Below are positions 18,177 to 27,488 of a stretch of DNA of 64,000 bases, piece after piece. Origin of the DNA: Bacteroidales bacterium (GTDB lineage: Bacteria > Bacteroidota > Bacteroidia > Bacteroidales > F082); assembly GCA_023229245.1 (NCBI GenBank), contig JALNZU010000008.1:1-64000 (forward strand). The letters run 5' to 3'. The stretch's first letter is position 1. Every line of letters begins with the position of its first letter. A model generated the notes under the pieces. That model made no database searches and had not been told where the DNA came from. It saw nothing but the letters and a program-made list of their open reading frames with translations. A program made the position numbers and the translations under genes.

Positions 18177-19484
18177 CTATTTGTCAGGTTTCCTGGTTTT
18201 TGTTAAGGACCGTGCTGCCTGAACGGCCAATTGGATATCCGATTTTTTGATTAAAAGATCGGAAAGCCTGGTATTTGTATCTTTTTTGAAAATGATCCAT
18301 TGATAAATGGCTGTTGCAATATAGGCTAAACTGGCAGCCATGCCGGCACCCACTATTCCAAACAACGGTATGAAAATAAAAAGAGCTGGTACGGTAACTG
18401 TAAAGCCAACCAAAGAGGCATACAGATTGAATTTTGGGCGGCCTGTACCTGAGAAATAATGTGAGAAAATAGTGTTGGCCGAAAGAGCTACTACACCTAA
18501 TCCCAAACTGAAAATAACCTGCTTCATCCCGGTAAAATCTTTGCTGAACACTAACCCAAAAAAGGAACCTGGCAACATGACGAGTAGCAATACCGCCATA
18601 AAGGTCAGTAATACAGTGAATTTTAGAAGCTGAAGACTTAGCTCACGGGCATATGCCTTATCATCACGATTGGCTAAACTGCTGACTTGCACCAATGCAA
18701 TGCTTTGTCCGATCAGGCGCATGCCCTCGGTGACCTGAGTACCAGAATGATATACCCCCAAATGAGCTAATCCCATGAAGTTGCGAATCACATAAAACCC
18801 AAGTCGTTTGTTAAGTGTATGCACGATGCTGGATAATTGTGTCATGCTTCCAAACGCAAATAACTCTTTGAACCTGGCCTCAGGCTGTGAAGAACCCAAG
18901 CTTCTGAAATGATTGAAAACAATAACGTTACCCGGTATCAACGCAACTATGAACGAAAGATATAAGGCATATACAAAAGCTCTTTCATCACGTATCCCAC
19001 CTATAAATATTAAAACAGCCATAAATAGTAAGGTGCCTGAAAACTGCGTGATAAACAAGCTGTTGAATGCTCTGATCTTTTCTCTGCCCAACAACATATA
19101 CTGGTTGATGCTGAACAAACTATGAAGGGCAGTAAGAGCGACGATATGCCAGCCGTATCCTTTTGGTACTATGATAAAATACACATCCGGTAAGACAAGA
19201 TAAAGCGTTCCAAACAATATTACTGCGATGATCAACACCAATGCCAGCCACTTGAAAGCCATGCTCTGCAATTGAGTTGGTTTGCGTTTGCTGGCATAAA
19301 AAATAATAGGATTGGCGATAATATCGGCCACCAACATCAGGAGCGATATATCTAACAGGATAAGCCCTGCCAAGCCCCATGCATCGGCGCCAAGAAAGTT
19401 GGTTGCCATCCAAAGCAGCAACAAATTGGAGGCAGCGTGAAGCATACGGGAACCTGAAGTACCTACTATTTTCTTTAAGATCAT
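18177..19484 (-). CDS. Polysaccharide/lipid flippase (MOP superfamily, Wzx-like)
   Basis: 435 residues with about twelve transmembrane helices and the general pattern of polysaccharide biosynthesis flippases (MATE/MOP fold). It starts at ATG 19484, where ATGA overlaps the stop of the upstream formyltransferase fusion, giving coupled translation; a longer start at 19529 would overlap that gene by 49 bases. It probably flips a lipid-linked glycan made with help of its upstream neighbour. The substrate is unknown. Confidence 0.8.
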   Translation of the reverse strand: MILKKIVGTSGSRMLHAASNLLLLWMATNFLGADAWGLAGLILLDISLLMLVADIIANPIIFYASKRKPTQLQSMAFKWLALVLIIAVILFGTLYLVLPDVYFIIVPKGYGWHIVALTALHSLFSINQYMLLGREKIRAFNSLFITQFSGTLLFMAVLIFIGGIRDERAFVYALYLSFIVALIPGNVIVFNHFRSLGSSQPEARFKELFAFGSMTQLSSIVHTLNKRLGFYVIRNFMGLAHLGVYHSGTQVTEGMRLIGQSIALVQVSSLANRDDKAYARELSLQLLKFTVLLTFMAVLLLVMLPGSFFGLVFSKDFTGMKQVIFSLGLGVVALSANTIFSHYFSGTGRPKFNLYASLVGFTVTVPALFIFIPLFGIVGAGMAASLAYIATAIYQWIIFKKDTNTRLSDLLIKKSDIQLAVQAARSLTKTRKPDK

Positions 19485-21154
19485 CGTTTTTTTACTTTTA
19501 GTAACCACTGATGCCGTAGGCCCCACCAACTGAAGGAATATCTTTTACCATCTATGACAGTTAACTGCGAACAGCCATTAATAGTATGTAATCCTCTACA
19601 GTAAGGACTTTTATCGTCGGGCATGATTCGGGTTACCTCTTTCTCATTGAAACTAGTGCTACTGATATTCATCTCCATCATACGCACCATACGCCCGTAA
19701 CTTCCGGCACAGTCTTGCGCAAACCTATATATACGACCATTTTTAACCCAAGGAGTTCCTGCATTACGACTTGAAAAAATATCAGTTTTGACTGGATTCA
19801 ATGGATGAGGCTTATAAGGCCCTTTCATTTCAGTAGAAAAATAGGCGTATAACTGCGCTGAAGCTAGTTCCTTACGACTGAATAGCAGCCACCAAATGCC
19901 GTTATGTGTATATAAAACCGGATCAATCGCAGCAATACCTTCCAATATCTGACAGTAAAAAATGAATTGTTCCGATTGCTGATCCCATTCATAAATATGG
20001 ATCATACCGGATACATAGTTCTCGGGGATACAAAACAGACGCCCGCCTTCGATAAACACGAATGGAAACGAGCAGTGGCTTTCAACATCAAGTGCCGGAC
20101 GAAAAAACCGGTATTGTTCAGAAGCTTTAGCTGCTACAATTTTTCCTTGACCAATTCGATAGTCATACTTTTCGGCAAACAGCCAGGTCTCATTTGCATG
20201 TTCAATTACAAAAGGGTCGGCCAGATATTGGTATCGCTTTTCCTTTGGAAGCCATCTGGCTTGAGGGATATACTGTTTTGGATTATCTGTAACAGCCGGT
20301 AAGGAGGCTTCGATTAGTCCAATATTCCAGTCTTCCTGCAGGATGAGGGTACGAAGGTGAAACAGAAGGCGTCTCCATGCCATTTTGATCCAATACCAGC
20401 ACATGATATGGTTTGTAGGTGCTTTGTAAACGGGAGCATCTGAAGTAGATAGCTGTGGAAAAAGCTGGGCCGTTTGTGCCTTATACGCTACCTGTGCAAC
20501 TAAATAACTGCTTGAAAAGTATAACTGATTCAGTTGGGCTTTCCATGAATAGGGGATGACCGGAAGTTGCATACGGGCTAAGATGATGCCTTTATCTAAA
20601 TCATTTGTAAGTTGTTGTAGGATTACCCCGTTGGATATATCTGCTTTAAATACTTCCCAAAAGCCGGGAGGGCCTCCACGTATGTGCCGCTCGTCATCGT
20701 GATGATACGACCATATGCCAAAGCGTGCAGATTGCAGTATATCACCGCGTAATATAGAGAATCCAAAGCGAAGCATGAAATCCAAATGCATCTCACCAAG
20801 CTGTTGAATCGTTTCATCCGGGAAAAACTGACTGTATCCTTTTTGTATAGGAGTAACCGTCAAGATGGGTATATCTTCAAGCAGATCACTGATATCTACT
20901 ATTTTCTTAGCTTCAGGCTTGAAGAGAAACCTATGCCACCAACGAAAAATAAACCGTCGCCATGGATATTGCCTGATTCGAGAAAAAAAAGATTGTGGGT
21001 TGGCGGAAACTGTCTGAATGATAGCCACTGAAAGGAGATGTCCACTATCAAGCAAGTGCCCTATTGCATCAAACTGCCAGGCCTCTACGGTGAAATTATT
21101 GAGCAATAAACCGAATTTTAAAGGCTGATCATGTGACTTGTCAGTCAGTTCCAT
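19481..21154 (-). CDS. Formyltransferase-like domain fused to GIPC-transferase-type beta-propeller
   Basis: 557 residues, no signal peptide. Residues about 10-245 resemble the formyltransferase N-terminal domain: LDFMLRFGFSIL, then GIWSYHHDDERHIRGGPP and LTNDLDKGIILA. The catalytic His and Asp of that family seem kept, but the Asn before the His is Ser. Residues about 290-557 have the repeated blades (YLADPFVI, WLFAEKYD, HCSFPFVF, WWLLFSR) of the propeller found at the N-terminus of plant glucosamine inositolphosphorylceramide transferases. It may formylate an amino sugar of a surface glycan or glycolipid. Overlaps the flippase by four bases. Confidence 0.7.
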   Translation of the reverse strand: MELTDKSHDQPLKFGLLLNNFTVEAWQFDAIGHLLDSGHLLSVAIIQTVSANPQSFFSRIRQYPWRRFIFRWWHRFLFKPEAKKIVDISDLLEDIPILTVTPIQKGYSQFFPDETIQQLGEMHLDFMLRFGFSILRGDILQSARFGIWSYHHDDERHIRGGPPGFWEVFKADISNGVILQQLTNDLDKGIILARMQLPVIPYSWKAQLNQLYFSSSYLVAQVAYKAQTAQLFPQLSTSDAPVYKAPTNHIMCWYWIKMAWRRLLFHLRTLILQEDWNIGLIEASLPAVTDNPKQYIPQARWLPKEKRYQYLADPFVIEHANETWLFAEKYDYRIGQGKIVAAKASEQYRFFRPALDVESHCSFPFVFIEGGRLFCIPENYVSGMIHIYEWDQQSEQFIFYCQILEGIAAIDPVLYTHNGIWWLLFSRKELASAQLYAYFSTEMKGPYKPHPLNPVKTDIFSSRNAGTPWVKNGRIYRFAQDCAGSYGRMVRMMEMNISSTSFNEKEVTRIMPDDKSPYCRGLHTINGCSQLTVIDGKRYSFSWWGLRHQWLLKVKKR

Positions 21155-21404
21155 AGTAAATACCTTATTGCAGTAGTTAGAAATTTTGTCATCCCATACG
21201 TGTCATGCAGTCTTAAAATCTTTGGCATAGACCTGTTTTACTTTCACATATCTTTTTTCAATCATATTAAATGAAAACTATGGTTAACAAAAAGGTAAAT
21301 GCCAGGCACATCATACATGATGTAGTATGCAAAACTAAGTTTTTTAACCAATGGATCAGGACTTCTCAATGTGGTTGCACACATAAATCAATGGCTTGGT
21401 TCAT

Positions 21405-22358
21405 TTATCGATAATCTAAATAGGGTTGAAGTTTCCCGAATATCTCGTCATCTATTGAAACGACCTGTCGGAACAGCTCGTCCGAAGTAATGAATCCTCT
21501 CCTTTCGCGATAAGAAACCAACTCTTTGACCTGTTCATATTTCAGGTAAGGATGCTGAAGCAGCTCCCTGAATTCGAGATGATTGACCTTTAGTTGCTGG
21601 ATAGCATTACTATCGATTTCAATATAGGGAATAACCTGTTCGTATTTGTCGCTATCAATCCCATATACCTCTAACAATTGAGTTGGATGTATAAAACCAC
21701 CCAAAGCTGTTCTGTACTTTAATATCCGATGGGCAAACCATTTTCCTATACCCGGTATTTCCATTAGCTCTGTTGAATCAGCGCTATTCAGGTCAACTAT
21801 AGAAAAGATTGCTTCTTTTGAAATGGAGTCGGTTTTATTGGTTGTTAAGGCAGTGGAAAGGGTCGGATCTTTTTGCGGTATTCCAGAGTGTGATTCAAGT
21901 GATGGGATTCGTATATATGGCTCTAAGATTGCATATTCTTCTTCGCTTATGGTGTACATTTTTGCAAAATCGGCTTTAGAGTAAAACTTACCCCCTTTTT
22001 GCTCGTAATTGTGTATGGCGCGTATCTGATAATCCTCTAATCCTAACTCACGCCAGGTTTCGGCAGGCATTTTATTCGGATTGAAAGGGAAGGGATTCAG
22101 CCGCATTCTGACGGATGAAACATCCGGATCGGTGATGTCGAAAGAACTTGTTTCTGATCTTATGTGCTTGGTGTTGGTGATAGAATGTTCGAAAAATCTG
22201 ACGCTGTCGGCAAGCCCATCAATTGCAAGGTGTTTCGTAGGAAAGATTTGATCGGAAACTAACATGAAAATGCTGCTGAGTAGGATGATGACAAGCAACA
22301 GCAGGATGGCATACTGCTCTTTTTTGCTGAAATCGAAAATATGTTTGATCCTGTTCAT
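21405..22358 (-). CDS. Membrane-anchored helix-hairpin-helix protein (ComEA-like)
   Basis: 317 residues. One transmembrane helix near the N-terminus (about 17-37) and then three HhH modules: about 85-150 (LGLEDYQIRAIHNY), about 185-250 with the best match DLNSADSTELMEIPGIGKWFA, and about 255-317. HhH modules bind DNA without sequence preference; ComEA uses one for DNA uptake. Triple-HhH anchored proteins are common in Bacteroidota, and their role in competence is unproven. Last gene of a minus-strand series starting at upp, 63 bases after the transporter gene. Confidence 0.8.
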   Translation of the reverse strand: MNRIKHIFDFSKKEQYAILLLLVIILLSSIFMLVSDQIFPTKHLAIDGLADSVRFFEHSITNTKHIRSETSSFDITDPDVSSVRMRLNPFPFNPNKMPAETWRELGLEDYQIRAIHNYEQKGGKFYSKADFAKMYTISEEEYAILEPYIRIPSLESHSGIPQKDPTLSTALTTNKTDSISKEAIFSIVDLNSADSTELMEIPGIGKWFAHRILKYRTALGGFIHPTQLLEVYGIDSDKYEQVIPYIEIDSNAIQQLKVNHLEFRELLQHPYLKYEQVKELVSYRERRGFITSDELFRQVVSIDDEIFGKLQPYLDYR

Positions 22359-22421
22359 ATTTATATCCTGACTTTGGCTGCACAGACATCAAGCTAAAAA
22401 TAAAAAAAGTATTACAATATC

Positions 22422-23795
22422 TTATAATCCAATCATATCCAATATACCCAATCCATTCAGAAACACAATACCTATGGCAACAGGTGCGATATATTTAATA
22501 ATGAACATAAATATAGTTTGCAAGCTGAACTTCAGACTGTTGTTATTTGTCAGCTCATTGAATACCACCTTTTTATCCATCTTCCATCCTAAAAACACTA
22601 CTATGAAGAATCCTCCCATTGGTAGCATGATATTAGCCGATACAAAGTCAAACATATCAAATAAATTCTTACCCATGATACTGAGTTTGGGTAGTGGCCC
22701 TTGACTAAGTGTACAAAAAATACCTAATATATTGATAGACAGAGCAGATATTATAGTAGCTTTCTTACGGGATATACCTAACTCTTCGGAAAAACAAGCC
22801 ACTGCAACCTCAAGTAGTGAGATGGTAGAAGTGAGAGCTGCTATGCTTAACAGCACAAAAAAGATGATAGAAAAGAAATATCCTCCCGGGATTTGTTCAA
22901 AGATCATTGGTAGGGTGATAAAAACTAATCCGGCTCCCGATTCAGGTGCAATATTAAAAGCAAATACAGCCGGAAAGATAGCGATACCGGCTAATATGGA
23001 GATTGCAAAATCAGCTAAAGTAACTGAAAAGGTGATATTGGGTAGCCGGTCCTTTTTACTGACGTAAGAACCATAGGTGATCATAGTTCCCATACCCAGA
23101 CTTAACGAAAAAAAGGCCTGACCCAATGCCTGCAACATGGTGTTGGCATTGATCTTACTGAAATCAGGTTGGAACAGAAACGCCAAGCCTTGTCCTGCAC
23201 CCGGCAAAGTTACCGCACGTATTCCTAATCCAATGATAATGAGGAATAGAGCTGGCATAAGTATTTTAGTGTATTTCTCTATCCCGTTTTTAATCCCGTT
23301 GAAAACAATGAAAGCAGTTAAAAACATGAATACGGTCTGCCAGATCACAGGACGTAATCCGCTCTGGTGAAAATCATCAAACATTAGTGACAGTTGTTGT
23401 GTGTCTTTCCCTTTGAATCCCTGACCAATAGCCTGATAAAGATATTCTAATGTCCAACCGGCTACAGTGCTATAAAAAGCTAATATTAAAAATGCTGCTA
23501 TGATTCCAATAATACCGGCTAAAAACCATTTTGAGCCAGGGGCCAACAATCGGAATGCTCCCATAGGATTGCGCTGTGAGCCACGTCCGATCACGAACTC
23601 CGACAACATCACCGGCATACCAATCAAAAACACAAACAAGAGATATATCAACAAAAATGCACCACCACCGTTTTCGCCTGCTACATATGGAAAACGCCAG
23701 ATATTTCCTAGTCCGATAGCCGATCCGGCGGCAGCAGCAATGATACCTATTTTAGAGCCAAAACTGTCGCGTTTCGAAAAGTCAAATTTTGCCAT
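22422..23795 (-). CDS. Neurotransmitter:sodium symporter (NSS) family transporter
   Basis: 457 residues with eleven or twelve transmembrane helices. The first helix has SKIGIIAAAAGSAIGLGNIWRFPY, with the unwound Gly-rich segment that binds sodium and substrate in LeuT. A second unwound helix carries SLSLGMGTMITYGSYV. Members import amino acids or related amines with sodium. It lies 11 bases downstream of carbonic anhydrase. The substrate is not predictable. Confidence 0.92.
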   Translation of the reverse strand: MAKFDFSKRDSFGSKIGIIAAAAGSAIGLGNIWRFPYVAGENGGGAFLLIYLLFVFLIGMPVMLSEFVIGRGSQRNPMGAFRLLAPGSKWFLAGIIGIIAAFLILAFYSTVAGWTLEYLYQAIGQGFKGKDTQQLSLMFDDFHQSGLRPVIWQTVFMFLTAFIVFNGIKNGIEKYTKILMPALFLIIIGLGIRAVTLPGAGQGLAFLFQPDFSKINANTMLQALGQAFFSLSLGMGTMITYGSYVSKKDRLPNITFSVTLADFAISILAGIAIFPAVFAFNIAPESGAGLVFITLPMIFEQIPGGYFFSIIFFVLLSIAALTSTISLLEVAVACFSEELGISRKKATIISALSINILGIFCTLSQGPLPKLSIMGKNLFDMFDFVSANIMLPMGGFFIVVFLGWKMDKKVVFNELTNNNSLKFSLQTIFMFIIKYIAPVAIGIVFLNGLGILDMIGL

Positions 23796-23806
23796 GACAT
23801 GGGTAA

Positions 23807-24415
23807 TTAAAATTCATGTTTGAGATCAGTTTCTAATTCTTTTATCAAACCTGATGAGAGATCGAGTATCCAGCCGTGTAACTCAATGCTTGTCTGATTC
23901 TCAGCTAATACTTGTTGGATAATATTTATCTTAAAAAGCTTACGCACTTGCTCAAGCACATTGAGTTCACTCAGGCGGTTCATACGCTCCTGCATATCAT
24001 CTATCTGATCTAATTCGTCTTTATATGCACTCGCTATCTCGCTAATTGGGCTGATCCAGTTACCTACTAAACCAGTAGCTTGCCCTTGATACGCCTCACT
24101 CACCCCGGCACATCCGTAATGGCCACACACTATAATATGCTTGACATGCAAGTAGTTAACTGCATAATCCAATACCGATAAAAAATTTAGATCGGTGATT
24201 GATACCTGATTGGCTATATTGCGATGTACAAAAAGCTCACCCGGCTCGGTCTGCGTAAAGGTATCTAACGGCATGCGGCTGTCGGAACATCCAATATACA
24301 GAAAAAGAGGCTTTTGCCCGCTGCTGAGCCGCTTGAAATAAGTGGTATCGGTTTGTTTTTTTTGTGCTACCCAATTTTTATTGTTACTGATAAGCTGATG
24401 ATAGAGATAAGGCAT
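23807..24415 (-). CDS. can: Beta-class carbonic anhydrase
   Basis: 202 residues. The zinc ligands Cys43, His99 and Cys102 and the dyad Asp45/Arg47 (CSDSR) are intact, with HRNIAN and VCGHYGC as the usual blocks. It interconverts CO2 and bicarbonate in the cytoplasm, supplying carboxylases and pH control. Length is normal. It sits 12 bases after the ABC permease and 11 before the NSS transporter, in one probable transcript. Confidence 0.93.
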   Translation of the reverse strand: MPYLYHQLISNNKNWVAQKKQTDTTYFKRLSSGQKPLFLYIGCSDSRMPLDTFTQTEPGELFVHRNIANQVSITDLNFLSVLDYAVNYLHVKHIIVCGHYGCAGVSEAYQGQATGLVGNWISPISEIASAYKDELDQIDDMQERMNRLSELNVLEQVRKLFKINIIQQVLAENQTSIELHGWILDLSSGLIKELETDLKHEF

Positions 24416-24427
24416 TGTACTATATGA

Positions 24428-25672
24428 TTATTCGTAACGCAGCGATTCAATGGGGTCAACTGCAGCAGCTTTGTTAGCAGGTATATAGCCTGAGACTAAT
24501 GCCACTAAGAAACATAGTACTACAGCTAATATGATCCATCCCCAAGGGATAATAAAGGCACTGCCTATGGCGTAGGATAAGATGTTCCCTACCGCTATGC
24601 CGGCTATGATCCCGAAGAATCCGCCTATTTGCGCAATAACTACCGCTTCAATCAAAAACTGGTTGCGAATAGTTCTGCGTGTTGCTCCCATAGCCTTACG
24701 TATCCCTATCTCCTGGGTTCTTTCGGTTACCGATACCAGCATGATGTTCATAAGCCCTATAGCGGCACCAAACAGGGTGATCAGTCCGATGAAAGTAGCT
24801 CCTAAGCGGACTACTCCGGTAAGCTCAATGAGCATATTGGCAATGCTATCGCTTTTGGTGATAGAAAAAGAATTTTCTAACCCTATGGCATCGCCTCTGA
24901 TAGATCGAAACAAACCTGTTGCTTCACCTATAGCGGCTTCCATTTCTTCGGTTGAACGGGTCCGTACACTGATGGTATGATTCATTTTAGGTCTTGAGAA
25001 ATATTGCCTGACGTTGTTAAGTGGCAGCAAGCAATTGCGGTCGCCACTAAAACCCATGCTTGAACCTTTTTCTTCAAGTACACCAATGATCCTGTATTTG
25101 CCAGGTCCTACCAATATAATCTGCTCAATAGGGTCTTCATTATTTTTGAACAGGTCTTTGGCAACATTTTTTCCTATAATGGCGACATGGCTTCCCGAGT
25201 AAATCTCGTGGGAAGTAAAATTACGGCCGGCTTCCAACTCATAGCCTGAGTTGAAGAGATAGTTCTCGTCCACCCCCATGATCTGGATGTTGGGATTGGT
25301 CTTTTCTGATTTATATTTCAGGGTGGAGGCGCCTGTGCCGTATGTGAATACTGTGGTAGAAGCCGGAAAACCAAATTCATCTTTAAACCTGATAGCTTCG
25401 CGAAAATCAATGATCTGGTTTGATTTGGGTTGTGCAGGCCGGCCGCCGACATGGACAACCATCTCCCTGTTACTTATTCGAAAAGTGTTGGCTCCCATCA
25501 TAGAAAAATTCTCTGTCAGAAAGTATTTGATAGAGTCTATAGCTGTCAGGATACCTACTAATGCCATGATGCCAAAACCTATGATAGCTACTGTGATAAA
25601 GGTTCGTAGCAAATGGTTTCCTATAGATTCCAAGGCAATTCTAACACTTTCGAAATGTACTTTGTGGCTCAT
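24428..25672 (-). CDS. MacB/FtsX-type ABC transporter permease
   Basis: 414 residues with the MacB layout: one N-terminal helix, a large periplasmic domain (about 45-280), then three helices with GLMNIMLVSVTERTQEIGIR and KAMGATRRTIRNQFLIEA. Members are mechanotransmission ABC systems, often for lipoprotein, peptide or antibiotic export. The ATPase partner is not in this window. Its ATG overlaps the upp stop in ATGA, so translation is coupled to upp. Confidence 0.85.
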   Translation of the reverse strand: MSHKVHFESVRIALESIGNHLLRTFITVAIIGFGIMALVGILTAIDSIKYFLTENFSMMGANTFRISNREMVVHVGGRPAQPKSNQIIDFREAIRFKDEFGFPASTTVFTYGTGASTLKYKSEKTNPNIQIMGVDENYLFNSGYELEAGRNFTSHEIYSGSHVAIIGKNVAKDLFKNNEDPIEQIILVGPGKYRIIGVLEEKGSSMGFSGDRNCLLPLNNVRQYFSRPKMNHTISVRTRSTEEMEAAIGEATGLFRSIRGDAIGLENSFSITKSDSIANMLIELTGVVRLGATFIGLITLFGAAIGLMNIMLVSVTERTQEIGIRKAMGATRRTIRNQFLIEAVVIAQIGGFFGIIAGIAVGNILSYAIGSAFIIPWGWIILAVVLCFLVALVSGYIPANKAAAVDPIESLRYE

Positions 25673-26331
25673 ATATTTGTATCGCTTTTTTTGCCGTAGG
25701 CCAGATCTCCTGCATCGCCTAACCCGGGTACTATATAAGCTTGGGCTGTTAGTTCATCGTCTATCGCACCAACCCAGATAGTCAGGTTAAGCCGTGAGAG
25801 ATGCCGTTTCATATATTCTATCCCTTCTACACTGGCTAAGGCAGTAACTATATGTATGTGTGAGGGCATTCCTATGGCTAACATCCCTTTCAACGATTTT
25901 ACCAATGATGCTCCCGAAGCCAGCATAGGATCGCTAAGTATCAGTGTCTTTTTATTGAAATCCGGACTTGAGATATATTCTACCCGTATGTCGAAAGCCT
26001 CATTTTTATCGTATTTTCGATAAGCTGTAATGAACGCATTGTCAGCCTGATCAAAATAGTTGAGCAACCCTTGATGCAGAGGCAGTCCGGCACGCAGTAT
26101 AGTAGCTAAAACAGGTTGTTCGCACACCAACTGCATTATTGTAGAGCCTAAAGGAGTGATCACCTCTTTGGTCTCATAACTAAGCGTTTTACTTATTTCA
26201 TAGGCGAAAATCTCACCTACACGTTCCAGATTGCGCCTGAAACGCATTCGATCCTGCTGGATAGTGATATCACGCAGTTCGGAAATAAATTGGTTGAAAA
26301 TCGAGTTTGTGGCGCCTAAATTCTGTATCAT
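25669..26331 (-). CDS. upp: Uracil phosphoribosyltransferase
   Basis: 220 residues from MIQNLGATNS. The PRPP-binding loop LILSDPMLASGAS and the uracil-binding C-terminus IVPGLGDAGDLAYG are diagnostic. It converts uracil and PRPP to UMP in pyrimidine salvage. An upstream in-frame ATG at 26367 lies ahead of the predicted promoter (-7 box at 26354-26361), so 26331 is preferred. It overlaps the following permease gene by four bases. Confidence 0.92.
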   Translation of the reverse strand: MIQNLGATNSIFNQFISELRDITIQQDRMRFRRNLERVGEIFAYEISKTLSYETKEVITPLGSTIMQLVCEQPVLATILRAGLPLHQGLLNYFDQADNAFITAYRKYDKNEAFDIRVEYISSPDFNKKTLILSDPMLASGASLVKSLKGMLAIGMPSHIHIVTALASVEGIEYMKRHLSRLNLTIWVGAIDDELTAQAYIVPGLGDAGDLAYGKKSDTNI

Positions 26332-26353
26332 CAAGCTTGTAATTGTTGTGGAA

Positions 26354-26361
26354 CAAAAATA
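26354..26361 (-). promoter_or_regulatory. -7 promoter box of upp
   Basis: On the minus strand this reads TATTTTTG, an exact TAnnTTTG, giving a leader of about 17 bases. It probably drives the upp-permease-can-NSS series. No strong -33 box. Confidence 0.45.
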
Positions 26362-26533
26362 ACACAATTAGAATGACATCCTTATCTTTCATATGATTTT
26401 AATGCATAGGTAAGAAAAAAATTAATTTTCTTAATCTTATTCGGGATAACCATATGCTAAAAACTATGTGATAGGATGATGAAAATAATCGTTCAGATTG
26501 GAAAGGATCAATCAGCGGCAATAGGTTTGTTGG

Positions 26534-27484
26534 TTATCTGTTGGCATAATACCGTATTTTTTTCACACTGCTTACCATCACTTTCAGTGGTATGGGCAGC
26601 CGATTGATATGTACCCCTGGGTAAGAGGTTTCTTTACTTCCGAATCCTTTGTAATATCTGGCCAGACCCGGGTTATCTGATCCTTCAAAATCGAATACAT
26701 AATGTCCGGGAGCATGCTCTTTGATAGCCGAATCCAATAAAAAGCTTAGGCCTTGCATATCTATTCCAGTTTGGTTAGCACCTGAAAACAGAAATATTAT
26801 TTTGTTGTGACTTTTCATAAATACAGCTCCTGCACACAGATTATTGGCATCGGTGTATGCACCGTAAACCATTGCAATACCTTTGTAAATACCGGCATAG
26901 ACCAATTTGATCAGCCGATTGTATTCTCTGTCGTTCCAATGGCTTATAGTACGTCCTTTATTTTGGCGAAAAAGGGCAATGATCTCTTCGGGCCGTATAT
27001 TTTTCATCAGGCTAAGACCGGCTTCGGCTGCCTTTTTCAAGTTGCGTTTGGTGTTGGTGTTATAGTTGCGGTATAGTTTATCATAGCTATGGATCAGGTC
27101 TAACTCATGGTTTCTATGCTGACTTGTCACTATATTTTCCATATCACCTATCTTATTGTGAGTGTTGAGCTTGATCTCCACATATTTATATTGATCAGGA
27201 ATAGCCTTAATAAACTTGCTTACAATATCCTGATTCAGTATATGCGGTGAAAATATGCCTAACTGCTGTGCAAAAAACGGCTGAAACAGATAATTGATCC
27301 CTAATCGTTTATTTCCGGTCAGCGGGAATACTCTTACGTAATCGCCTTCAACCAATGCTTCCCAGTTTTGGTGAACGATATCTAAATACCACGACCATGC
27401 ATACACATTACCGTTGAAGGCGTTGCGGATGCATAAGTCCCATTTTGTTTTATCAATTTCCTGATGTTTCAGATAACGTATCAT
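26534..27484 (-). CDS. GNAT/FemAB-like acyltransferase, uncharacterised
   Basis: 316 residues. The C-terminal half has the GNAT-type pattern of BioF2/FemAB-like proteins: NLKKAAEAGLSL, then a segment with CAGAVFMKSHNKIIFLFSG and QGLSFLLDSAIKEHAP, ending VFDFEGSDNPGLARYYKGFG. Such proteins transfer aminoacyl or acyl groups to cell-envelope precursors. It begins four bases after the deacetylase gene; ATG 27508 is possible but would overlap it. The pairing with a polysaccharide deacetylase suggests joint action on a surface glycan, which is inference. Confidence 0.65.
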   Translation of the reverse strand: MIRYLKHQEIDKTKWDLCIRNAFNGNVYAWSWYLDIVHQNWEALVEGDYVRVFPLTGNKRLGINYLFQPFFAQQLGIFSPHILNQDIVSKFIKAIPDQYKYVEIKLNTHNKIGDMENIVTSQHRNHELDLIHSYDKLYRNYNTNTKRNLKKAAEAGLSLMKNIRPEEIIALFRQNKGRTISHWNDREYNRLIKLVYAGIYKGIAMVYGAYTDANNLCAGAVFMKSHNKIIFLFSGANQTGIDMQGLSFLLDSAIKEHAPGHYVFDFEGSDNPGLARYYKGFGSKETSYPGVHINRLPIPLKVMVSSVKKIRYYANR

Positions 27485-27488
27485 ACAA

